IMG/VR virus record: IMGVR_UViG_3300046535_000306
Span: 1-23,692 of that record
Reading direction: 5' to 3' (one strand)
Origin: a virus
DNA length: 23,692 nt
Both the position numbers and the translations under genes were made by a program. Under the pieces are notes generated by a model. That model did no database searches and was not told the DNA's origin. It was given only the letters and a program-made list of their open reading frames with translations. Position 1 is the first letter of the stretch, and each line of letters starts with the position of its first letter. Shown one piece after another: positions 13,741 through 20,839 of the stretch.

Positions 13741-15401
13741 ACCAGCGTGTCGCCAGCGGGCAGCGCCGTCGTAAGCAGTGAATCAACCGCCGCGAATACG
13801 GTGGGTATCGTATAAGCAACCGCAGATATAGTACCGGCTGTGTTGACTCTAATACCGTGATAACCATACCCGTCGATGTCCATCATAATCACCTCAGTGC
13901 CAGTACCCGACGTCTCGATGGACGATACGACGGTCATTTTCGGCCGATTGGTAACTCCAACATCCCTATAGAAAAGATTTCGCGTAGTCCCGGCGAAATG
14001 CGTAGGATTGTTAAATTGCAGATCGGCCGCGGCCGGATCACCGAAAACGAACGGCCACGGACCTCTTGCCGTCGTGTTGTCGGCTGTGTTCTGGATGTTT
14101 ACCGCATCGAAAACAATCCGCTGGCCGTAGATTAGAACAATCGGGCCGCTATGGTTGTATTGTTGATGGTAGGAATAAGGAGCGCTCCACAGGCCGCCCC
14201 GCACAGAGACACCGTTACACGGATTATCAATCCGCATATTACAGAGCGTGTTCTCGAAATATGGATTATCAACCACGGCGCCAGACACATTTCGAAGCGC
14301 TATACCAATGGTCGGTCCTTGAATAATGCAATTCGCTATTGTGCAGGAATAACCACCGTTGACCGCCACCCCATATGAGCAAATACTGGGGTCCGTGCTG
14401 TAACCCCCGGTGTGCAATCGCTGCACATTCACTGCTTGGGTATGCTCTGAAATATAGATGCCGTAGTTCATGGCGGCACCGTTCATAATGATGTCTTCAA
14501 AGTTACAGACATATGTATAGTGCGCCATTATCCCGATATTAAACGTGCCGTAGAACCAGATGCGGCGGCAGACGTTGCCGTAGCTTTTATAAAACTGGAT
14601 CCCGGTGTGTGTGGCGTCATTTAGATCAAACGCCAAGTCCTCAACGCCCGATGAATAGCCCCCGAAACCGTCGCCGCTGACCGCGCCTAGCCCGCCACTA
14701 TCAATGTTTTTAATGCACACCTGACGGGGGGCGCCGGGCCTGAATATGATTCGCGGGTCCGTCAATGTGGCCGGATCGTTAACGAGTAGCGCGCGCCTTG
14801 GGCCGCCTAGAATCTGCCCCTTCTGCAGCTTTAGCGTCCTTGTGATTAGATAGGTGCGAGGCGCGTACACAAAATGCGCCCCCGTATCTAATGCCGCCTG
14901 AAATGCCGTGGTGTCGTCGGTTATGCCATCGCCCGCACACCCAAAATCGTCCACGCACACAAGCGGATCGAGAATGCTGAACGTTACACTATTGACGGTT
15001 ACATATACATTTTTCGTGCCAACCGAGAAATTCACCAGTTGATTGTTATTGCTACTGGTCAATACTGCGGACCGAGACAGCACTGTGCCGTCCCAGACGC
15101 CGTGCCCCGTCTCGAACTCGCCCACGACGGTTACGCCTTCTATCGTGTAGTCAAAGTGCGTGCCAGCCGTGACCGCGGCCGCGAATGTGCGGCAGCCAGA
15201 CATGGCGCCGCCCATTGTAATCGGCCCATTACCGAAGCTGGTCGTCGTCTCGCCTACACGGTCATAGAATGACTTGTCCCCGTTGAATATCGCGGGCGGC
15301 CGGTAATTGGTAGACGGTCGATTAACATAATCGCGTAGCCCGATAGCGGCCGGCGACGTTACCGACGGCCCACCAGGTGAAACCGGCGCTCCAAAGGGCA
15401 T
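13728..15401 (-). CDS. Tailspike with right-handed beta-helix (pectate lyase-like)
   Basis: A 557-residue protein. Residues 1-140 form an adaptor-like domain (FYDRVGETTTSFGNGPITMGG, then TVLSRSAVLTSSNNNQLVNF) common at the N-terminus of phage spikes. From residue 151, DDFGCAGDGITDDT starts a pectate-lyase-3-type beta-helix with the usual D-D-x-x-A-F-Q-A-A-L, followed by many short turns (NVCRRIWFYGT, NFEDIIMNG, NVQRLHTGG, IANCIIQGP, VVDNPYFEN). Such spikes bind and often cut host surface polysaccharide; specific catalytic residues cannot be named from sequence alone. The gene is AT-richer than its neighbours: 26 of 60 bases are G or C at 14221-14280, against 35 of 60 at 8581-8640, a sign of transfer. 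It has no clear ribosome-binding site; its ATG is 3 nt past the previous stop. Confidence 0.9.
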   Translation of the reverse strand: MPFGAPVSPGGPSVTSPAAIGLRDYVNRPSTNYRPPAIFNGDKSFYDRVGETTTSFGNGPITMGGAMSGCRTFAAAVTAGTHFDYTIEGVTVVGEFETGHGVWDGTVLSRSAVLTSSNNNQLVNFSVGTKNVYVTVNSVTFSILDPLVCVDDFGCAGDGITDDTTAFQAALDTGAHFVYAPRTYLITRTLKLQKGQILGGPRRALLVNDPATLTDPRIIFRPGAPRQVCIKNIDSGGLGAVSGDGFGGYSSGVEDLAFDLNDATHTGIQFYKSYGNVCRRIWFYGTFNIGIMAHYTYVCNFEDIIMNGAAMNYGIYISEHTQAVNVQRLHTGGYSTDPSICSYGVAVNGGYSCTIANCIIQGPTIGIALRNVSGAVVDNPYFENTLCNMRIDNPCNGVSVRGGLWSAPYSYHQQYNHSGPIVLIYGQRIVFDAVNIQNTADNTTARGPWPFVFGDPAAADLQFNNPTHFAGTTRNLFYRDVGVTNRPKMTVVSSIETSGTGTEVIMMDIDGYGYHGIRVNTAGTISAVAYTIPTVFAAVDSLLTTALPAGDTLVCLS

Positions 15402-15404
15402 CGA

Positions 15405-16058
15405 TTAATTGCGACTGAAAATGTACGCGAACTGCGGAATAACGCTGTTCGTCGTGCTCAGCGTCTTACGGATCGTGATATTCCCGTTGATGGTCGTGTC
15501 CACTGAAGCCGACGTTCCGCCGAATGCGATCGTATTCGGGTTCGCCGTGCCCGAGCTGATGCCGCCATTCATGGAAAAGAATCCGGTGCCGATAACCGTG
15601 CTATTCGCACCAGCGGCGCCGACAGTGCGCACAACTAGGTCAAACGCCAGATACCACGCAGCAATCGCCGCCGTCACCGTGCCCACGGTCAGCGACACCC
15701 CAAGCGTGGTGCCAGCTGGACCCCACTGCGGGGTAATGATCGCCGTGCCGCCGGTCAGTGAAATGGTGCCGCCCGCGCGCACACAGTAAATCTTGCCCGC
15801 CTTCGCATCGTTGGCGAAGATCGGCGTAAACGTGATGCCGGCCCACAGGTCCTCGATCGTGGTCGCAGTCAACGTCGTCAGGTTGGCGATGGGCGGATCG
15901 ATGTACGGGCCGTCGGCATACTGTGGACGCGCCTGATGCAGTTGGAACGGCGTGCGCATCTGGCCTATCTCCTGACGCGCTAGCCCACGCTTGAACATGC
16001 GCTCGAACTGCTGCGAAGTCGTTGGCGCCGCCTTGATTGGATCAAGAATATCTAACAT
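15405..16058 (-). CDS. Beta-rich virion protein of unknown role
   Basis: A 217-residue protein starting MLDILDPIKAAPTTSQQ. Residues 1-45 are helical and charged (FERMFKRGLARQEIGQM), possibly an anchor to the virion. Residues 55-217 are a Gly/Thr/Ala-rich beta domain (IYCVRAGGTISLTGGTAIITP, WYLAFDLVVRTVG, FFSMNGGISSGTANPNTIAFGG) with a jelly-roll-like pattern. A strong site, AAAGGAAAAC, lies ahead of ATG 16058. It sits directly before the tailspike, 3 nt from its start, so a base or collar for the spike is a reasonable guess. No family name was recognised. Confidence 0.6.
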   Translation of the reverse strand: MLDILDPIKAAPTTSQQFERMFKRGLARQEIGQMRTPFQLHQARPQYADGPYIDPPIANLTTLTATTIEDLWAGITFTPIFANDAKAGKIYCVRAGGTISLTGGTAIITPQWGPAGTTLGVSLTVGTVTAAIAAWYLAFDLVVRTVGAAGANSTVIGTGFFSMNGGISSGTANPNTIAFGGTSASVDTTINGNITIRKTLSTTNSVIPQFAYIFSRN

Positions 16059-16070
16059 TTTCGTTTTCCT

Positions 16071-16544
16071 TTAGGCGATGCGGATGAGAGCGTTCGAGCT
16101 GTCGTTTGTGGGCATCGTGAGCGTAAAATTGCCCGCAGTCACAGTCTGCGATCCGAAGGTAAATACAGCGACCGCCTTATTGCTCTGCGAACTGTTGTAA
16201 AGCGTCGCGCAATCGAACGCGGTCGACAGCGTGACAGTGCTCCATGTCACGTTCGCGCTCGGCGTCCAGTAAGCTGTCGTGCCGCTGGTCGTTGGCACTG
16301 TCGCATTGGTGACTGCTGCGCCGCCTGCGGTGTAGTTGGTGCCGCTGACCTCATTGCTCGATGAGTAGGCGGTCGTGCCCGCACCTTGCGAGCCGGTCGC
16401 GAGGTAGAGGGCCATCTTGAAACTGTCGACCGTCGGCGATGTGAGACTGGTGCGCGACGTGATGGTCGGCGATCCGAACTGATGCACGCTACCGGTGAGC
16501 AGTTCTCCTTTGAAACTTGTGCAGATTGCGGCTGAGTTAGCCAT
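16071..16544 (-). CDS. Conserved beta-rich virion protein
   Basis: A 157-residue protein starting MANSAAICTSFKGELLTG. It contains FKMALYLATGSQGAGTTAY, then EVSGTNYTAGGAAVTNA, TAYWTPSANVTWSTVTLSTAFD and VFTFGSQTVTAGNFTLTMP. This exact pattern (A-L-Y, GT-x-A-Y, E-x-S-G-T, then strand pairs ending V-F-x-F-G-x-Q-T-V) recurs in structural proteins of many phages of proteobacteria, so it is conserved although its function is not known to me. The ribosome-binding site AAGGA lies 8 nt upstream of ATG 16544, which is just past the previous TGA. A surface or tail location is likely. Confidence 0.68.
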   Translation of the reverse strand: MANSAAICTSFKGELLTGSVHQFGSPTITSRTSLTSPTVDSFKMALYLATGSQGAGTTAYSSSNEVSGTNYTAGGAAVTNATVPTTSGTTAYWTPSANVTWSTVTLSTAFDCATLYNSSQSNKAVAVFTFGSQTVTAGNFTLTMPTNDSSNALIRIA

Positions 16545-16545
16545 T

Positions 16546-16803
16546 TCATGTTCCTTTTTCGACGCCCGTTTGCAGGCCTGATTTCAATGTGACCCATCGG
16601 TCCTCTCGCACCAGGCGGCCCCGGTAGAAGTAACGCCGCGTCATCGTCAGCGATCCGCCATCGTCACGCTGTCCGACTTTAATCGCTAGTTCTGTCTGTC
16701 GTTTCGGCCCTTCGGCCGTATCGATCAGCGGGCAACCGTCGGCATCGGCCACCACTGCGACCGGAGTCCCGTCGATGCGTTCGATGATCGGCTGGTCGTC
16801 CAT
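16546..16803 (-). CDS. Small hypothetical protein in the adsorption block
   Basis: An 85-residue protein from ATG 16803, beginning MDDQPIIERIDGTPVAVVAD and ending VTLKSGLQTGVEKGT. It is mixed alpha/beta with many charged residues (RRYFYRGRLVREDRW), unlike its beta-rich neighbours, and looks like a soluble small domain. ATG lies 2 nt after the previous stop (TGAACATG), so coupling to the 346-residue gene is likely. A longer reading from 16923 would overlap that gene by about 120 nt and is not supported. No function can be given. Confidence 0.6.
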   Translation of the reverse strand: MDDQPIIERIDGTPVAVVADADGCPLIDTAEGPKRQTELAIKVGQRDDGGSLTMTRRYFYRGRLVREDRWVTLKSGLQTGVEKGT

Positions 16804-16805
16804 GT

Positions 16806-17846
16806 TCAGTTCGCTATGACCTGCAACTTGAGCGCCTGCGCGTAGTCGATCGTAGCCGCCTCGCCGCTGCTCAATGTTTGCGTGAATGTCGTCAAACTCG
16901 AGGGTGCCGGACTGTGCACCCACTGCTTGACGGTGGTCGAACCCTGCCGCAAGTTGACCGTGATCGGCGTGGACGCGTCGCCCTTGATGCGGTAGCGAAT
17001 CACTCGCCCGCTGGTCGTGCCGTCATTGCCGACCGTGCCAAAGGATATTTCCGCGGTATCGGCGGTCGGATTCAGCGCCGAGATGATGTAGTCACCGTCA
17101 TCGGCGACGGATTCGTCGAGCATCGCGAACAACGAGCCGCCCGAGCTCGGGGTCCATGTCCCGGACGACACATCGGATAGCGGGTGATAGTGCGTCGTGC
17201 CCGGACTACCTAGTCCGGCAACCACCTCGGCGGCCGCCTGCACATAAATGACTCCGCCGGAGGAAACATTCCAGCTCATCACGGTCGATGAAGCGCCCGC
17301 GAGATCGGAGCCCCATAAACCCACTAGGGTGTCGTGACCGCTAAGCTCGAGACTCTGTCCACCAAGCGGCGTCAGGCCAGCTAGAATCCCAGATGTCACC
17401 GCTGCGTCAGTAACATAATTACCTGATGCGGATGAAATGGTGAGACTTTGAGTGCCCGTGCCAACCACCGCGGCACTGCTATCAGTGTTGCCCGTTGGAG
17501 TTGTCGCATGCGTCCCGGTAAAGGTAGCGGCGGCACACTCACCGTAGATCGTGCCGCCGGATCCAGAGACGACAACCGTCTGCGCTCCACTCGTAGGCGC
17601 GAGCAATTCATAAATCGCGGCGTAGTAGTAATACGTTCCGTCAGAGCCTACGGAATCCTTGGCCAACGTCATGGCATTCCCACCGTAGGTAACGGTGGTG
17701 AAGCCGCCCCAACTTGAAATCAACAACGCGCCCGAGAACGTGACCCGAACGTAGCTCGGCGTGCCTGACGGTGTGTGCGTCCACGATTGCGTGGAGCCGC
17801 CCGCAAAGGCTGCGGATACGCTTCGGGCGTCAACAGCGGCGGACAT
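16806..17846 (-). CDS. Ig-like/beta-sandwich virion protein
   Basis: A 346-residue protein. Residues 1-110 form a domain with STQSWTHTPSGTPSYVRVTF, VTYGGNAMTL and SGAQTVVVSGS, a pattern I associate with beta-sandwich domains of phage virion and cell-surface proteins. Residues 110-215 continue as a second beta domain. From about 217, TTHYHPLSDVSSGTWTPSSGG opens a C-terminal domain that includes VRQGSTT-like NLRQGSTTVKQW and LKLQVIAN, seen in other phage structural proteins. It has no enzyme motif. ATG 17846 lies 4 nt after the preceding stop, with GGTGA some 13 nt upstream. Host-surface binding is plausible but not shown. Confidence 0.6.
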   Translation of the reverse strand: MSAAVDARSVSAAFAGGSTQSWTHTPSGTPSYVRVTFSGALLISSWGGFTTVTYGGNAMTLAKDSVGSDGTYYYYAAIYELLAPTSGAQTVVVSGSGGTIYGECAAATFTGTHATTPTGNTDSSAAVVGTGTQSLTISSASGNYVTDAAVTSGILAGLTPLGGQSLELSGHDTLVGLWGSDLAGASSTVMSWNVSSGGVIYVQAAAEVVAGLGSPGTTHYHPLSDVSSGTWTPSSGGSLFAMLDESVADDGDYIISALNPTADTAEISFGTVGNDGTTSGRVIRYRIKGDASTPITVNLRQGSTTVKQWVHSPAPSSLTTFTQTLSSGEAATIDYAQALKLQVIAN

Positions 17847-17850
17847 GGCG

Positions 17851-20547
17851 TTATCCGTTCACCAGTGGCATAAAAAACGTGCCATCGAGTTTCCCAGGCG
17901 TCCACGTCATGCACTTCAGCCCTTGGTGAAACGCGAACTTGCCCATAATAATTTCGGGGTTCGGATACACGTCTATCAGGTTATTCCCAGGCAACTCGCT
18001 CAAATAGGTCGCGGCGAATGTGATCGGATCGACTGCGTAGAGACTCTGCCGAGAGATATTGCCTTGCGAACTGTCGCGCCAACACCCTGCGAGCAGGTAG
18101 CGATCATTGAAGCTATCGTGCACGAACATGTTGTAATTGTTATCGAGCGGGAATGACGCCCCCAGTCCGCTGACCGAGTGCTGCGTGGCTATCATCGTAT
18201 TCAGATCAACTACCGTGAATGCCTGCTCGCTCGTTGAACTAGTAAGAAACCACTTGTTTCGCGGGCCGTCGATAAAGCTGGCGCTGAAAGTGTTAGCGCC
18301 GACACCGTTGATACTGAACACCGACCAAATATTGGTCGAACGCGTCCACGTTCTACCAGTGTTTGGGCTGCCGAACGCGCCATCCCATATCCAAAGATCA
18401 TGCGTAGTCGGGTGTATGGTGCAGGGCGACCCAAATGCGTTGTTGCCATTGTTGGTTCGCGCCCACGAGTGCCACAGGTCCCAGGTGTTCGTGACCGTAT
18501 CGAATGCGTCGAGAAAACAGGTGTCGACGTTCTCGTCAGGCGTATGCCCAATTTCCAGCGGGCCGCCGGGCCCGAGCAGTATTCGATCGTGCGCCCCACC
18601 ATCGGCTACGTTCGGATTGCTGCCCGCTAGTCCTGGCAGCGGTTGCAGAGAAAAGTAGGTGTGCCGCGTGCCGGGTAAGCCGCGAGGCAGCCCATTCGAG
18701 TCTAGGTAATATGGATACTCAGGCTTGAACTGCGCCGGCGGGCTGCCGGGGTTGACTTGTGCCCACGCAGGTGCGTTTTGGTTACAGTCGAGGCACCAAA
18801 AGTCATTGACCGTGTTGCCGCCGTGCGCCCCAGTCACGCCGGCATAGACCTTTCCGTTGATCGCTGCCGCACCGCCCCAATCATCGAATGCGAAGGCTAG
18901 GCTGCCGGTTGGCACACTCGACGAACAGGCACCCCACGTATCCTTGATAAGGTTAGTGCTGCGCCATGTGGGATACGTCGTTGCCGCCGGCGCCAACTCG
19001 GCCGGCGGCCCCATATAATTCGTACTCGTACCGACGCGCGCGCAACGGTGATGCATAATCCCGAGCGGCAACGCCAGACCCCCGTGATACAACTGCCACT
19101 GGTTGTCGTCGTACAGATCACCAGCCGCCTTTTTCATCGACCGCGTCTCGGAATAGACTTGGTGCCCGTTGACGTAGCAACTGATCTGCCCGTCCGCGTT
19201 TCCGAACGTTCCCAAGTTCGTATACATCTCCAGGCTGTACCAGCGATTGGTGCGCATGAAAACGTTGCCCAGCCACGTCCACGCCTGATCGCCGTTGATG
19301 TCGTATCGGTATAGCCTCAACCCATAGACGTTAGGATTGTTTGGCAGCGATGGCTGGCTGTACTCAAAAATGTGCGCAACCGTTCCGCCGGAAGGTGAGT
19401 TAGTCACCTTCGGTCCGGTCAACTTCATCCCGAGCGCGGCGGGGTTGAATCCAGTCTGGATATCGTCCTCGAGCCAGTAGCAGGCGCGCGTCCAGATGTC
19501 ATTCCGCGCGGCGAACGGGATCTGCACGGTAATGATGCGTTGGTTCGCGTTCCCCGGCGCACTGGCGCAGCGCAGATAATGCATGTTGCCGTTGGCAGAG
19601 TCGGTGAGGTACTCCGGGCTGTAGACCCAGCCATCAACGCCCAGGCCGCCTTGCATGTCGCCGCCGCGCGCGATCGACGCGTCGAACACCGCTTGCTGGC
19701 TCGTGATGTCGAGGTCGTAGATGTTCGGCGTCACCGACGCGCCGATAAATGGGTAGTCGAGAATCAACGGCCCCACGGTGTGATAGATGCTCACCGTGCA
19801 AGACTGGTTAGAGTTCAGGAACAGGACGAGCGTGCTTCCTAGCGACGGATTGCGCACGAACAGGGTGTTGAACTGGTCTGATCCACCTATCGCGATGGAG
19901 AAACCTGAACTGGGACCGACTTCAAAAGCGTCAGCGTTCACGCCGTCAATCGTCGGCAGCGCCGAGGACTTCTGCATCCCCTTCACGATGATGTCGCCGC
20001 CGATCCCGGCGATATTGAATGTGACAGGACCAGCGGAAGGAACCACCTGCGAAGCGAACGGCGTCGGGCCGTTAAAAAGGCCGTTCTTGTCGAGCCAATC
20101 GCCACCAGTCTGTGTCCAGGCGGCGCCCAGCAGCAGATCGGCGTACACCGTGTTGGTCGGGCCGTTGCTGACGTTGATGCGCGTCTGTCCGCCGACTTCG
20201 ACGATCGGAATACGCTGGTTTATGATCGGCATCGTTGCGCTACCGGTGTCGCGCCAGTGATTCGCGCCCAGCCATTCGTAGACGTTGAAATGCTTGGCCA
20301 GGTCCGGGCTCTTTGCCCATATCGAACCGTTGATCCATGCGACCTGCATCGCGTGGCCATTGGTTCGCGCGCCGTTGCGACAGACCCAGTTCGCCGTGTC
20401 GATGCTCCACTGCTCGCCATTGGCCGTGAACGACGGCGGTGGCGACGGCGGACCGATAGAGGTGCCATCTGGTGAGTCCACGAAGGTGCCGAGTCTCGAG
20501 ATCCCGCTCCCATGCCCGCTGCAGCATGGCGTGAGATGCAATCCCAA
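17851..20547 (-). CDS. Large multidomain adhesin or depolymerase-like protein, TTG start
   Basis: The largest intact gene here, 898 residues. The first start is TTG 20547 (TTG 20541 is an alternative); no ATG is close. Residues 1-40 include two cysteines and a PPSPPPSF linker. Residues 41-125 contain NWVCRNGARTNGHAMQ and VYEWLGANHWRDTG, a W/Y-G-rich pattern like carbohydrate-active phage modules. Residues 275-500 resemble a concanavalin-like or polysaccharide-lyase jelly-roll (YWLEDDIQTGFNPAALGMKL, then WYSLEMYTNLGTFGNADGQI, CYVNGHQVYSE). Residues 530-898 carry repeated beta-blades with GKVYAGVTG, NDFWCLDCN, HDLWIWDGA and DRYLLAGC, probably a propeller. It may bind and cut a host glycan. Function is inferred from domain patterns. 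Confidence 0.65.
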   Translation of the reverse strand: MGLHLTPCCSGHGSGISRLGTFVDSPDGTSIGPPSPPPSFTANGEQWSIDTANWVCRNGARTNGHAMQVAWINGSIWAKSPDLAKHFNVYEWLGANHWRDTGSATMPIINQRIPIVEVGGQTRINVSNGPTNTVYADLLLGAAWTQTGGDWLDKNGLFNGPTPFASQVVPSAGPVTFNIAGIGGDIIVKGMQKSSALPTIDGVNADAFEVGPSSGFSIAIGGSDQFNTLFVRNPSLGSTLVLFLNSNQSCTVSIYHTVGPLILDYPFIGASVTPNIYDLDITSQQAVFDASIARGGDMQGGLGVDGWVYSPEYLTDSANGNMHYLRCASAPGNANQRIITVQIPFAARNDIWTRACYWLEDDIQTGFNPAALGMKLTGPKVTNSPSGGTVAHIFEYSQPSLPNNPNVYGLRLYRYDINGDQAWTWLGNVFMRTNRWYSLEMYTNLGTFGNADGQISCYVNGHQVYSETRSMKKAAGDLYDDNQWQLYHGGLALPLGIMHHRCARVGTSTNYMGPPAELAPAATTYPTWRSTNLIKDTWGACSSSVPTGSLAFAFDDWGGAAAINGKVYAGVTGAHGGNTVNDFWCLDCNQNAPAWAQVNPGSPPAQFKPEYPYYLDSNGLPRGLPGTRHTYFSLQPLPGLAGSNPNVADGGAHDRILLGPGGPLEIGHTPDENVDTCFLDAFDTVTNTWDLWHSWARTNNGNNAFGSPCTIHPTTHDLWIWDGAFGSPNTGRTWTRSTNIWSVFSINGVGANTFSASFIDGPRNKWFLTSSTSEQAFTVVDLNTMIATQHSVSGLGASFPLDNNYNMFVHDSFNDRYLLAGCWRDSSQGNISRQSLYAVDPITFAATYLSELPGNNLIDVYPNPEIIMGKFAFHQGLKCMTWTPGKLDGTFFMPLVNG

Positions 20548-20569
20548 ACTACCCGAAAATGAGACTGGG

Positions 20570-20836
20570 CTACGCCTTCACTTTCCGACTCATGTAGCGG
20601 TAGCCGGTACTGCGCGGGATGTCGTTCTCAACGAAGGCTTTCGCTGCTGGCGTGCCCGCTTTGAGACTTACGGATAGGGATACCAGCCTGGTTTGAGTCG
20701 GGACGTCCCGCTTAGCTAGGTAAACCTTCTGGCCGCCCCACTCTCGGCGAAGGGCGCGCTCGAACTTGTCCGCAGCGGCGCCCGTAATGCCGGCAGCGAG
20801 CGCTTCCATCTTCAGACTTCTCCAGAATTCAGACAT
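20570..20836 (-). CDS. Mor-like helix-turn-helix protein
   Basis: An 88-residue protein starting MSEFWRSLKMEALAAGITG. It contains ALRREWGGQKVYLAKRD (about residues 28-44), close to the L-R-x-x-x-G-G-x-x-x-Y-I/L-x-K signature of Mor-type activators, followed by AKAFVENDIPRSTGYRYMSRK, a likely recognition helix-turn-helix (residues 66-84). GGAGGTG lies 8 nt upstream of ATG 20836, a strong site that overlaps the end of the terminase gene. Mu Mor switches on middle or late genes; here it sits between the terminase and the adsorption block, so it might control late expression or act in packaging. DNA binding is inferred from the pattern. Confidence 0.55.
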   Translation of the reverse strand: MSEFWRSLKMEALAAGITGAAADKFERALRREWGGQKVYLAKRDVPTQTRLVSLSVSLKAGTPAAKAFVENDIPRSTGYRYMSRKVKA

Positions 20837-20839
20837 AGG

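Noticed and set aside
16546-16923. Longer start (16923) for the small adsorption-block gene
   Set aside because: It would overlap the 346-residue gene by about 120 nt; ATG 16803 lies 2 nt past that gene's stop.
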